From assembly GCA_947629635.1 (NCBI GenBank), contig CANREO010000011.1, positions 1 to 15,943 on the forward strand: a stretch of 15,943 nt of DNA. The letters are read 5' to 3'. Below the pieces are notes generated by a model that saw nothing but the letters and a program-made list of their open reading frames with translations, searched no databases and was not told where the DNA came from. This document shows positions 1 through 7,853 of the stretch, in pieces; the stretch's first letter is position 1, and each line of letters starts with the position of its first letter. A program made the position numbers and the translations under genes. The DNA comes from an uncultured Clostridia bacterium (GTDB lineage Bacteria > Bacillota > Clostridia > Christensenellales > CAG-917).

Positions 1-4
1 CGAT

Positions 5-36
5 AAGCGGTTTGACGGTTTGGCAAACCGCTTTTA
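5..36 (+). terminator. Probable intrinsic terminator of an upstream gene
   Basis: The sequence AAGCGGTTTG (5-14) and its exact reverse complement CAAACCGCTT (24-33) can form a 10-bp stem with a 9-base loop, followed by a short T run (32-35). This fits the end of a rightward gene lying left of the window. The T tract is short, so termination may be weak. Confidence 0.5.
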
Positions 37-237
37 TAAACATTTTGCAACCGTCCGTGCACGGCAAAATCATTTCTCGTGTAAATAAACGACAAAAACA
101 ATACGCTTTCTTAAACAAAAAAATGCCGAAATAACCTATCGGAATGAACCTCATTCATACGACATTGCAAATAGCAAACGGTAATCTTCTTTAACTTGCA
201 AGGCGCATTATTTTGTATCGTCTACTTTGAATTTCGC
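37..237. other. AT-rich intergenic stretch, no gene seen
   Basis: No credible coding frame with a ribosome binding site is visible. The one structure I see is an imperfect hairpin at 42-70: ATTTTG (42-47) with CAAAAT (65-70), and CCGT (51-54) with ACGG (61-64). It has no T tract, so it is not a terminator. The remainder is featureless up to the promoter at 238. Confidence 0.5.
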
Positions 238-267
238 TTGACTTTTCCGCTATGATTTTTGTATAAT
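238..267 (+). promoter_or_regulatory. Strong sigma-A-type promoter of the MATE gene
   Basis: TTGACT (238-243) is followed by an 18-base spacer and a perfect TATAAT (262-267). Transcription should start near 274-276. That gives an untranslated leader of about 135 bases before the ATG at 411, long enough to hold a regulatory RNA. Confidence 0.8.
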
Positions 268-292
268 TTCTTCACAAAATTTCATTGAGCTT

Positions 293-361
293 AACGACAC
301 ATGTGGCGCTTTCGCGCGTAAATCTGATTACGGTACGAAGCGGTCAAATGTGTCGTTTTTT
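293..361 (+). promoter_or_regulatory. Leader attenuator hairpin, candidate riboswitch (possibly guanidine-IV/mepA class)
   Basis: Within the leader, AACGACACAT (293-302) pairs perfectly with ATGTGTCGTT (348-357), and the 3' arm runs into a T tract (356-362). This is an intrinsic-terminator shape placed between promoter and start codon. The enclosed 45 bases hold further pairing: CGCTT-T-CG (307-314) with CGAAGCG (336-342), and CGTAA (317-321) with TTACG (328-332) around a 6-base loop. A second small hairpin follows, AACGGC (364-369) with GCCGTT (384-389), just before the SD. A terminator in the leader of an efflux gene suggests regulated read-through. Guanidine-IV riboswitches are known upstream of mepA-type MATE genes in Clostridia. 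I cannot confirm that class's conserved nucleotides by eye, so the ligand is an inference. Confidence 0.6.
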
Positions 362-410
362 TGAACGGCACGAAAAGACTCGCGCCGTTTTGCTCTTATT
401 AGGAGGATTT

Positions 411-1826
411 ATGGAAAACAGCGATTATCTCGGAAAAGAAAAAGTAGGCAAGCTGCTCATAAAATTTGCCGTCCCGTGTATCCTCTCTCTCATCATTTCC
501 TGTCTTTATAATATTGTAGATCAGATTTTTGTCGGGAACAGCAAGGTGGGCTATTTGGGAAACGCGGCAACAGGAGTAATTTTCCCGATCACGGTCGTGG
601 GATGGGGACTTTCTCTGTTCTTTGGAGACGGAGCGGCAGCGTGGCTATCCGTCTCCTTAGGAGAAGGAAAGGGCGAAAAAATCCACCGCGCCGTCGGCAA
701 CGCCGTTCTTGCCTCCTTTTTATCGGGCTGTATTGTCATCCTCGTTGCCTATCTTTGGGGCGACAAGCTTTTAATGATTCTGGGCGGAACCGAAGCAAAT
801 ATTCCGCTTGCGCATGATTATGGCATAATTATTTATGCAATGATGCCGATTGCACTCGTACAAAATTGTCTTGCGGCGATCATCCGCGCAGACGGTTCGC
901 CCGGATATGCCATGTTTGCCATGATCGTCGGTGCTATCATCAATATCATCGGCGACCCAATTGCTATCTATGTTCTCGATCTCGGCATAAAAGGAGCCGC
1001 TTATGCAACCATTATCGGGCAGTTTGTAAGCTTTGTCATCTGTGCATGCTATCTGGTGCGAAGTAAAACTTTCAAAATAAAATTGGCAAGCTTCGTTCCC
1101 GACTTTAAAATTCTATTGAAAATCATGGCACTCGGCGCGTCAAGCTTTCTCACTCAACTGTGTATAGTCGCCACAACAATTGTAAACAACATTCTGTTCG
1201 TGCGCTACGGCATGAAAAGCAAATTCGGGGCGGACATCCCCCTTGCGGCATTCGTCGTCATCATGAAACTTTTCCAGATCGTCCTCAACATTGCCATCGG
1301 AATCGCAGTGGGGGCGCAACCGATTGTCGGTTACAACTATGGTGCAAAAAAATATGGCCGAGTCAAACAACTCTTAAAGCTTGTCCTTATATGGACGGGG
1401 GTGATTTGCCTCTTATTTACGGTTTTGTTCGAAGCGCTTCCTCGCGCATTTATCTCAATGTTCGGTATGGGCGGAGGTGCGAAAGGACTTGACGCGGAAC
1501 TCTATATGCAGTTTGCGGTTCCTTGCCTCAGAATTTACGTAATGTTTATAGTGTTTACTTGTCTGCAAAAAGTCTGCTCGATCTTTTTACAGTCTATCGG
1601 ACGCGCCAGACTTGCCGCTCCGCTATCATTCCTACGAGACATTTTATTGATTTTACTAGCATGTCTCGTACCATTGGGGCTCGGCGTAATGGGCGTTGCA
1701 TGGGCCGCCCCTATCGCAGACGCGGCGGCGATCTTAGTCACTCTGCCCGTCATGATCATGGTATGGAAAAAATTGGGTTTACAGGAGAAGGAAACGATCG
1801 CCGAAGAAAATTTCTCAGTTAATTAA
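411..1826 (+). CDS. MATE family multidrug/cation efflux transporter (MepA/DinF-like)
   Basis: The 471-residue polytopic membrane protein should be an Na+- or H+-coupled antiporter exporting organic cations or drugs from the cytoplasm. About 12 hydrophobic segments are visible, with the two MatE halves at roughly residues 15-215 and 235-450. Recognisable MATE signatures are IIRADGSP (157-164), ending the first half's conserved loop, and GAQPIVGYNYGAKKYGR (301-317) in the second half. Length is typical of the family. The ATG at 411 is chosen because AGGAGG (401-406) precedes it; the frame stays open upstream to a TTG at 285, but that extension covers the leader hairpin and has no membrane-protein character. 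The gene is monocistronic, with its own promoter and a terminator after the stop. The structured leader suggests induction by a small molecule. Substrate cannot be read from sequence. Confidence 0.9.
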   Translation: MENSDYLGKEKVGKLLIKFAVPCILSLIISCLYNIVDQIFVGNSKVGYLGNAATGVIFPITVVGWGLSLFFGDGAAAWLSVSLGEGKGEKIHRAVGNAVLASFLSGCIVILVAYLWGDKLLMILGGTEANIPLAHDYGIIIYAMMPIALVQNCLAAIIRADGSPGYAMFAMIVGAIINIIGDPIAIYVLDLGIKGAAYATIIGQFVSFVICACYLVRSKTFKIKLASFVPDFKILLKIMALGASSFLTQLCIVATTIVNNILFVRYGMKSKFGADIPLAAFVVIMKLFQIVLNIAIGIAVGAQPIVGYNYGAKKYGRVKQLLKLVLIWTGVICLLFTVLFEALPRAFISMFGMGGGAKGLDAELYMQFAVPCLRIYVMFIVFTCLQKVCSIFLQSIGRARLAAPLSFLRDILLILLACLVPLGLGVMGVAWAAPIADAAAILVTLPVMIMVWKKLGLQEKETIAEENFSVN

Positions 1827-1876
1827 CAACCTTGATTCAACTGCTTTTAATCAACGTGCGCATAACGCGCAAACTT

Positions 1877-1907
1877 AAAAGAGCCGATTTTCAAATCGGC
1901 TCTTTTT
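1877..1907. terminator. Bidirectional intrinsic terminator between MATE gene and cysS
   Basis: AAAAGAGCCGATTT (1877-1890) and AAATCGGCTCTTTT (1893-1906) form a GC-rich stem, with a T run on the right and the complementary run (TTTTAAG) on the left strand. It lies between the convergent MATE gene and cysS and can terminate both. Confidence 0.85.
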
Positions 1908-2017
1908 CCGTACTGTTTTCAAATTGCAGACCCGAAATCATTTCGAATGCTAATCACCGACCGCTCCTCAACTACACCGTAGCGTTATCGGCGAATATCG
2001 CAACATAACTGCGGTTT

Positions 2018-3415
2018 TCAGTTTAATCTTTCGACGACTGCGCCGTCTTTTGTGTCTTTCACCGAGTATCCGAGCGCATTTATCTCCGCACGCAGAGCGT
2101 CCGCCGTTGCAAAATCTCTTGCTTGCTTTGCCTCCGCTCTCCTCCTTACAAGTTCTGTAACTTCGGAAGGAATATCGTCGGAATGTTTCGCCTCATAATA
2201 TTCGATAAACCGCTCGGGATCCGTTTTAAAAAGTCCCAACAATCCAAAGGTTTTGCGCACTTGCGCGGCGTCGCGCGCGGCCGCCATAGCCTCTCCGACC
2301 GCAAGTTTGCTTCTTATGCCCTTAAATATTGCGAAAAGATCCGACAATGCTCTTGCCGTATTGAAGTCGTCGTCCATTGCTCGATCAAACGCGTCGTCTA
2401 TCTCTTTGCTTCCGCCATCAGCCGCAATCCCGGTTTTTTCAACGTCCAACAATATCTTATAAAACCCGTACATATGTTTGTCGGCGTCGGGGAAAAGTTC
2501 GTCGGTTATGTTGATGTCACCACGGTAATTGGTTTGAAGAAGCGCATATTTGATCGTTTCGGGAGAATATTCGTCCAAAAGATCCGCAAGCAAAAGACTG
2601 TTGCCCAAAGATTTGCTCATTTTTTGTCCGTTGACCTTGATCAGCCCGTTATGTATCCAATATTTGGCAAATTGCTTGCCCGTAAGCGCTTCCGTTTGTG
2701 CAATTTCGTTTTCATGATGAGGAAAGATCAGATCCCTGCCGCCTCCGTGAATATCGATTTGATCGCCGAAAGCCGCCATATTCATTGCCGAGCATTCGAT
2801 ATGCCAACCCGGTCTCCCCTTGCCCCAGGGCGATTCCCAAAAGATTTCACCATCTTTTGCGGATTTCCAAAGCGCAAAATCCAAAGGATTGCGCTTGTTT
2901 TCCTCATTTTCTATGCGCACGCTCTCGTACGCGTCCTCGAGTCGCCTGCCGCTCAGTTTGCCGTAGCCTCCGAAACTCTCCACCGCAAAATACACGTCGC
3001 CTCTTTCCGTTGCATATGCGTGTCCGCTTGCGATAAGCCTCTCCACAAAACGGATTATGTTGTCTATGTTGCAAGTCGCCTTAAGCCAAATCGTCGGGTC
3101 GTCAACCTCGAAGCGGCGCATAAGCGCGTCTATGCGCTCTATCATCATTTCCGCATACTCCGGCGCCGGGATTCCCGTTTCGTGCGATTTGGCGATGATT
3201 TTGTCGTCAACGTCGGTGTAATTGCGCGCATAATTGACCTTATATCCCGATTTTTCGAGATATTTTCGTATTATATCATAAATAAGCGCCTGATACGCAT
3301 GCCCGATGTGCGCGTCTCCGGACACGGTGATGCCGCATGCATACATATCCACGACGCCTTCGCGCCGCGGCACAAAATCCTCTTTTTTTCTTGTGAGAGT
3401 GTTGTAAATTTTCAT
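2018..3415 (-). CDS. cysS: Cysteinyl-tRNA synthetase
   Basis: This 465-residue class I synthetase activates cysteine with ATP and charges tRNA-Cys in the cytoplasm. The HIGH motif is at residues 36-39 and KMSKS at 265-269, both intact. The zinc site that selects cysteine is preserved: Cys27, Cys208, His233 and Glu237, each one position below the E. coli ligands Cys28, Cys209, His234 and Glu238. The C-terminal DALR and anticodon-binding part fills residues 330-465, and length is normal. The segment around the first zinc ligand reads CGITVSGDAHIGHA rather than the common CGPTVYDxxHIGNA type, a divergent but complete variant. The start ATG overlaps the cysE stop as ATGA (3412-3415), so translation is probably coupled. 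It is the last gene of the ftsH-cysE-cysS operon. Confidence 0.97.
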   Translation of the reverse strand: MKIYNTLTRKKEDFVPRREGVVDMYACGITVSGDAHIGHAYQALIYDIIRKYLEKSGYKVNYARNYTDVDDKIIAKSHETGIPAPEYAEMMIERIDALMRRFEVDDPTIWLKATCNIDNIIRFVERLIASGHAYATERGDVYFAVESFGGYGKLSGRRLEDAYESVRIENEENKRNPLDFALWKSAKDGEIFWESPWGKGRPGWHIECSAMNMAAFGDQIDIHGGGRDLIFPHHENEIAQTEALTGKQFAKYWIHNGLIKVNGQKMSKSLGNSLLLADLLDEYSPETIKYALLQTNYRGDINITDELFPDADKHMYGFYKILLDVEKTGIAADGGSKEIDDAFDRAMDDDFNTARALSDLFAIFKGIRSKLAVGEAMAAARDAAQVRKTFGLLGLFKTDPERFIEYYEAKHSDDIPSEVTELVRRRAEAKQARDFATADALRAEINALGYSVKDTKDGAVVERLN

Positions 3416-4095
3416 TTTCTATCCCCGTCGTATTCGGGCTCCTCGTCAAGCGTGATAGAATATCTGCAAGCGCGTATACCCACGCTCTGTTCGAGATTGT
3501 ATATGCGTTCGTTTAGGCGTTTAAGTTCTTCAAGAATAGGATCGGGCAACTGTTGATCAAGCTCGACGCGCTTGCCATATTGCTTCACCACTCTCCCCGG
3601 CACGCCGACCACCGTAGAATGCGGCGGAACATCCTTAAGCACAACGCTGCCGGCGCCTATTTTGCTCTCTTCGCCGATGCGAACGGGGCCGAGCACACTC
3701 GCTCCGGCAGACACCGTGACGCCTCGTTCGATTGTCGGATGTCGTTTGCCCGTCTCCTTGCCCGTGCCGCCGAGCGTCACGCCTTGATAGAGTACTACGT
3801 CGTCGCCGATCTCGGCGGTCTCGCCTATCACCAGCCCCACTCCGTGGTCTATAAATACTCCGACTCCTATCTGTGCGGCGGGATGTATGTCGATGCCCGT
3901 CTCCTTCTTGGCTTGCCAACTGAGCCATAGGGCCAAACTTTTATGTCCCTTTAGCCAAAGCCTGTGCGCGCGACGATAGATGCAAAGCGCTTTATATCCC
4001 GTGTATGTGCGCTTAACTTGCCTACGAGAAATTGCGGCGGGGTCACAGTTCATTATTTTGTCTAAATCACGCTTTTTTGCCTCTTTCAAAGTCAT
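3412..4095 (-). CDS. cysE: Serine O-acetyltransferase
   Basis: This 227-residue enzyme transfers acetyl from acetyl-CoA to L-serine, giving O-acetylserine, the committed precursor of cysteine. After a helical N-terminal part (about 1-65) comes a left-handed beta-helix of hexapeptide repeats (about 68-170). Conserved stretches include DIHPAAQIG (69-77), FIDHGVGLVIGETA (81-94), LYQGVTLGGTG (102-112) and KRHPT (117-121). The FIDHG aspartate-histidine and the KRHPT histidine sit at the family's active site. The C-terminal tail (about 180-227) is a hydrophilic helix plus an acidic end. The start is uncertain: ATG at 4095 is preferred, but GTG at 4104 is in frame three codons earlier, and neither has a clear SD. 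The gap from ftsH is only 17 bases, so expression probably depends on the ftsH promoter. Confidence 0.95.
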   Translation of the reverse strand: MTLKEAKKRDLDKIMNCDPAAISRRQVKRTYTGYKALCIYRRAHRLWLKGHKSLALWLSWQAKKETGIDIHPAAQIGVGVFIDHGVGLVIGETAEIGDDVVLYQGVTLGGTGKETGKRHPTIERGVTVSAGASVLGPVRIGEESKIGAGSVVLKDVPPHSTVVGVPGRVVKQYGKRVELDQQLPDPILEELKRLNERIYNLEQSVGIRACRYSITLDEEPEYDGDRK

Positions 4096-4112
4096 TGCGC
4101 ACACTCAAAGAT

Positions 4113-6167
4113 TTATTTTTCTTCTTGCTCGTCCTCTTTTTCGGGAGCTGCGTTTTCTTGCTCGGTCGGTTGCTCCTCGGAAGTCTCCTTCGGTTTTGCG
4201 TCCGTCTTCTTTTTGGGAGATCTGCGTTTGGGCGCCTCTGCTTGCGACTCGGCGGGCTGTTGACTTGCCTCGCTTCTGTTCACTTTTGAGGAGAACAACC
4301 CGTCCGACGTGCTTTCCTCCCCGAACAGAGCGTCGATCTCATCCTCATAGATCGTCTCCTTTTCATATAACGCCTTAACCATAGCGTCCATGATATTGCG
4401 ATTGGCTTTGAGGATGTCTATGGCCACTTTATATTGCTCGTCCAATATGCGCTTGACCTCCGCGTCTATCCTTGCGGCGACCTCGTCGCTGTAGTTGAGT
4501 TGCGTTTGATAGTCTCTTCCCAAAAACACCTCTTCGCTTGCACCCAAATACATATTGCCTATAGTTTCGGACATGCCCCATTCCGTCACCATCTTTCTGG
4601 CCAATTTAGAGGCGCGTTGCAAGTCGTTTGACGCTCCGGTGGAGATGTCCTTAATGACCAGCTCTTCCGCAGCACGTCCGGCAAGCAACATGGATATATT
4701 GTCCAAAAGTTTGCCCTTTGTCATGTGATTGTCGTCGGTTTCGGGCAGAGTTATGGTATACCCGGCTGCCATGCCGCGCGGAATTATGCTGATTTCATGC
4801 ACGCTGTCGCAATGTTTCATAAGTTTTGCGACTATTGCGTGACCGCTTTCATGATATGCTGTGATGCGCTTGTCTGCCTCTGTGACAAGACGACTTTTTT
4901 TGGCGGGACCGGCCATAACTTTATTTATGGCTTCGCTGATATCCTTCATTGCGATAAGTTTTCTGTTCTCTCTCGCAGCCAGGATAGCCGCCTCGTTGAG
5001 GATATTTTCTATATCCGCGCCCGTAAATCCGGCCGTAAGCCTTGCAAGACTTTTGAAATTGACCTCTGCCGCAAGCGGTTTGTTGCGCGAATGCACCTTG
5101 AAGATCTCCTCTCTGCCTTTTACATCCGGGATGTTTACATAAATCTGTCTGTCGAATCTACCGGGACGCATCAAGGCCGGGTCAAGTATATCGGAGCGGT
5201 TTGTCGCCGCCATAACGATGATAGAGCTTGACGCCTCGAAACCGTCCATCTGCACGAGCAATTGGTTGAGCGTCTGCTCGCGCTCGTCGTTGCCGCCGCC
5301 GAGGCCCGCTCCTCTCTGTCTGCCGACAGCGTCGATCTCGTCTATAAAGATGATGCATGGCATATTCTTTTTCGCCTGCTCGAACAAATCGCGCACGCGA
5401 GAAGCGCCAACACCCACAAACATCTCTACGAAGTCGGAACCGCTTATGGAGAAAAACGGCACGTTCGCCTCGCCGGCCACAGCCTTCGCGAACAAAGTCT
5501 TACCTGTGCCCGGAGGCCCCACCAACAACACGCCGCGCGGTATGCGCGCGCCTATTTCAAGATACTTTTTGGGATATTTGAGGAAATCCACAATCTCCTG
5601 CAACTCTTCCTTTTCCTCATCGGCGCCGGCGACATCGCTGAAGCGCACTTTTATGTCACGCACTTGATTCGCCGTAGTTTTGCCGAAATTCATCGCTTGA
5701 TTATTCATGCCGGCAGATTTGCGCAAGATGATCATAAACACGATAAACAATATCGCATACAGCACGATCGGCACGAGCAAACTGCTCAAAAGCGAACCGC
5801 GCGATGGATCGTTGTATGATACGGGGATGCGAGTCACTTCCTCCAGGCCTTCGGCCTTGGCTTCCTCCGCCCAATTTGCCATATCCTCTTTTATGCCCGC
5901 TCTGGAGGGGATATACGCTACATATCCGAAGCCCTTGTCGCCTTTCAACCTGATGTTGACGCTATAACTGCCCTCCACATATATCTCTTCGATCAAATTC
6001 GCTTTATACAGTTCCGCAAAACTCACGTTGCCCTGTTTGAAATCCGCAGTGCCGCCCGAATAGTTTATCTCTTTGGGCGCCGTAAGTTCATAGGCCAAAA
6101 TAATGGCAGCGATAATTAGCACTATCGCCGCTACTATTATTATAATTCTTTTGGTAGATGTCTTCAT
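4113..6167 (-). CDS. ftsH: ATP-dependent zinc metalloprotease FtsH
   Basis: This 684-residue membrane-anchored AAA+ protease forms hexamers that extract and degrade misfolded membrane proteins and short-lived regulators. The N terminus has TM1 (about 8-26), an extracytoplasmic domain (about 30-125) and TM2 (about 127-148). The AAA module has Walker A GPPGTGKT (217-224), Walker B CIIFIDEID (271-279) and a second region of homology ending RPGRFDR (334-340). The peptidase has zinc motif HESGH (439-443), with Asp515 as the likely third ligand. The last 55-60 residues are a low-complexity tail rich in Lys, Glu, Gln and Pro, with no protease motif. The ATG at 6167 is preceded by AAGGAGG on the minus strand. 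It is the first gene of the operon with cysE and cysS. Confidence 0.97.
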   Translation of the reverse strand: MKTSTKRIIIIVAAIVLIIAAIILAYELTAPKEINYSGGTADFKQGNVSFAELYKANLIEEIYVEGSYSVNIRLKGDKGFGYVAYIPSRAGIKEDMANWAEEAKAEGLEEVTRIPVSYNDPSRGSLLSSLLVPIVLYAILFIVFMIILRKSAGMNNQAMNFGKTTANQVRDIKVRFSDVAGADEEKEELQEIVDFLKYPKKYLEIGARIPRGVLLVGPPGTGKTLFAKAVAGEANVPFFSISGSDFVEMFVGVGASRVRDLFEQAKKNMPCIIFIDEIDAVGRQRGAGLGGGNDEREQTLNQLLVQMDGFEASSSIIVMAATNRSDILDPALMRPGRFDRQIYVNIPDVKGREEIFKVHSRNKPLAAEVNFKSLARLTAGFTGADIENILNEAAILAARENRKLIAMKDISEAINKVMAGPAKKSRLVTEADKRITAYHESGHAIVAKLMKHCDSVHEISIIPRGMAAGYTITLPETDDNHMTKGKLLDNISMLLAGRAAEELVIKDISTGASNDLQRASKLARKMVTEWGMSETIGNMYLGASEEVFLGRDYQTQLNYSDEVAARIDAEVKRILDEQYKVAIDILKANRNIMDAMVKALYEKETIYEDEIDALFGEESTSDGLFSSKVNRSEASQQPAESQAEAPKRRSPKKKTDAKPKETSEEQPTEQENAAPEKEDEQEEK

Positions 6168-6220
6168 CTTGCCTCCTTCGCTTCATACAGCACAGTATAT
6201 GTCAATACACGTGTCATATT

Positions 6221-6249
6221 ATTATAAAAATTAAATATAAAAAAGTCAA
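6221..6249 (-). promoter_or_regulatory. Near-consensus promoter of the ftsH-cysE-cysS operon
   Basis: Read on the minus strand, TTGACT (6249-6244), a 17-base spacer and TATAAT (6226-6221) lie about 54 bases upstream of the ftsH ATG. Transcription should begin near 6214. A perfect 8-base palindrome, ACACGTGT (6207-6214), lies at that start point and could be an operator, though one short palindrome is weak evidence. Confidence 0.8.
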
Positions 6250-6374
6250 TGCAACATTACTCGTTTTTGCAAAAGATATATTGCATACGATTTATATTAT
6301 GGACAGATTTTACGTGAAAATTGTTAAATCGGCATTAAAAACACATCTATTTATATATTTTTTCGGGCGCAATA

Positions 6375-6402
6375 TAAAAGCGATCCGCATTTGCGGACCG
6401 CT
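6375..6402 (-). terminator. Intrinsic terminator of gdhA
   Basis: On the minus strand AGCGGTCCGC (6402-6393), loop AAAT, and GCGGATCGCT (6388-6379) pair along 10 positions with one G-U, followed by a TTTTATA tract. It lies 24 bases past the gdhA stop and insulates ftsH from gdhA transcription. Confidence 0.85.
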
Positions 6403-6425
6403 CCTACCGTTTTTATCGACTTTTA

Positions 6426-7772
6426 TCAATAGACGCCCTGCGCTATCATTGCCTCTGCGACCTTTTGGAAGCCCGCAAGGTTTGCGCCGGCAACGAGATT
6501 GTACGGCATTCCGTACGAATGCAATGTGTCGCGGATCTTTGTGTGGATGTCTGTCATTATGCCTTTAAGCTTGCTGTCCACTTCTGTTTCGGTCCATTGC
6601 AAACGTTCGCTGTTTTGAGACATTTCGAGTCCGCTGACCGCGACTCCGCCCGCGTTGACCGCCTTTGACGGCGCTACCAACACGCCGTGCTCCTGCAAAT
6701 ACGCAAGCGCTTCGTTTGTGGTGGGCATATTGGAGACTTCGTTGAGCACGGGTACGCCCAATTTGACCATGGCCTCGGCGTCCTCGAGACGAATTTCGTT
6801 TTGAGTGGCACAAGGCATATAAATGTCCGCTTTGACGTTGCCCCAGGGTTTTTTGCCGGCGACGAATTTGCAACCGAATTTGTCCGCATAATCTTTTACT
6901 TTGTTGCGGTTGGAGGAACGCATTTCAAGCAAATAGTCCACTTTTTCGCCGCTCACGCCGGCCTCGTCGTAGATATAGCCGTCCGGTCCCGACAAAGTGA
7001 GCACCTTGCCGCCGAGTTCCGAGATCTTTTTGGCAGCGCCCCAAGCGACGTTGCCGAAGCCGGAAAGGCAAAATGTTTTACCCTTGATGTTTTCGCCCTC
7101 ATGCTTGAGCACGTTGCAAAGGAAGTATGTCGCGCCGAAGCCCGTCGCTTCCGGACGTATACGGGAGCCGCCGAAACTCAATCCCTTGCCCGTCAGCACG
7201 CCGTTTTCAAAATCGCCGACGATTTTTTTATATTGGCCGAACAAGAAGCCGATCTCTCTTCCGCCCACGCCTATATCGCCGGCGGGCACATCCATGTTGG
7301 GACCTATGTGGCGATAGAGTTCATTCATAAAAGATTGGCAAAAACGCATAATTTCCGCGTCGGACTTGCCTGTGGGGTCGAAATCGCTGCCGCCCTTTGC
7401 TCCGCCCATGGGCAGAGACGTCAAAGAGTTTTTGAAAGTCTGCTCGAAAGCAAGAAACTTCATCGTGTCGAGATTGACATCTTTGTGGAAACGCAACCCT
7501 CCCTTATACGGTCCGATAGCGTTGTTAAATTGGATCCTGAAGCCGCGATTGACATGATAGTTCCCCTTGTCGTCTTGCCAAGGCACGCGGAACATGATCT
7601 GGCGGTCAGGCTCCACCATTCTTTCGAGAATGCTGTATTTCCTCAACGTCTGCTCGTTTTGCGCAACCGCAGGAGCAAGCGAAGACATAACCTCGGTCAC
7701 AGTCTGCATAAAATTGGCTTGGCCGGGATTCTTTTGCGCTGTTTGTTCGATAACATCCGAAATGTAAGACAT
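6426..7772 (-). CDS. gdhA: Glutamate dehydrogenase (hexameric, about 450-residue class)
   Basis: This 448-residue cytoplasmic enzyme interconverts glutamate with 2-oxoglutarate plus ammonium. The N-terminal substrate domain carries GPYKGGLRF (87-95), the catalytic lysine motif PMGGAKGGSDFDP (121-133; Lys126) and PAGDIGVGGREIG (163-175) with the catalytic Asp166. The nucleotide-binding domain has GFGNVA (238-243) and SGPDG (261-265). The end of the protein (EVSNMPTTNEAL, APSKAVNAGGV, GLEMSQNSERL) follows the Clostridium symbiosum enzyme closely as I recall it. That enzyme uses NAD, and the shared SGPDG after the second strand favours NAD here, but cofactor choice is an inference. ATG at 7772 is preceded by GAGGGGG. 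The gene has its own promoter and terminator and is divergent from the germination operon. Confidence 0.96.
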   Translation of the reverse strand: MSYISDVIEQTAQKNPGQANFMQTVTEVMSSLAPAVAQNEQTLRKYSILERMVEPDRQIMFRVPWQDDKGNYHVNRGFRIQFNNAIGPYKGGLRFHKDVNLDTMKFLAFEQTFKNSLTSLPMGGAKGGSDFDPTGKSDAEIMRFCQSFMNELYRHIGPNMDVPAGDIGVGGREIGFLFGQYKKIVGDFENGVLTGKGLSFGGSRIRPEATGFGATYFLCNVLKHEGENIKGKTFCLSGFGNVAWGAAKKISELGGKVLTLSGPDGYIYDEAGVSGEKVDYLLEMRSSNRNKVKDYADKFGCKFVAGKKPWGNVKADIYMPCATQNEIRLEDAEAMVKLGVPVLNEVSNMPTTNEALAYLQEHGVLVAPSKAVNAGGVAVSGLEMSQNSERLQWTETEVDSKLKGIMTDIHTKIRDTLHSYGMPYNLVAGANLAGFQKVAEAMIAQGVY

Positions 7773-7785
7773 TTATAACCCCCTC

Positions 7786-7804
7786 GGTCGGAGCTTCCCC
7801 GACC
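7786..7804 (-). promoter_or_regulatory. Hairpin in the gdhA leader, next to the ribosome binding site
   Basis: On the minus strand GGTCGG (7804-7799) and CCGACC (7791-7786) can pair around a 7-base loop. The stem ends immediately before the GAGGGGG ribosome binding site. It may stabilise the 5' end or affect initiation; no T tract follows, so it is not a terminator. Confidence 0.4.
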
Positions 7805-7824
7805 TCAATGTTTCAGTAATTAGA

Positions 7825-7853
7825 ATAATACACCTTATTCGCGAGTAAATCAA
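7825..7853 (-). promoter_or_regulatory. Promoter of gdhA
   Basis: On the minus strand TTGATT (7853-7848), a 17-base spacer and TATTAT (7830-7825) sit 53 bases upstream of the ATG, giving an expected leader of about 45 bases. Confidence 0.7.

Noticed and set aside
42..70. Hairpin near the left edge as a second terminator
   Set aside because: Bulged stem and no T tract; kept only as a note in the intergenic entry.
285..410. N-terminal extension of the MATE protein from TTG 285
   Set aside because: The extension translates the leader hairpin and T tract; AGGAGG at 401-406 and the family N terminus both support ATG 411.
2123..3556. 477-codon open frame on the plus strand opposite cysS
   Set aside because: It is entirely antisense to a clear cysS; the translation is basic and Cys/Arg/Phe-rich with no domain, as expected for an antisense shadow of a gene with biased third positions.
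6687..7778. 363-codon open frame on the plus strand opposite gdhA
   Set aside because: Antisense shadow of a well-supported glutamate dehydrogenase gene; no SD and no recognisable motif.
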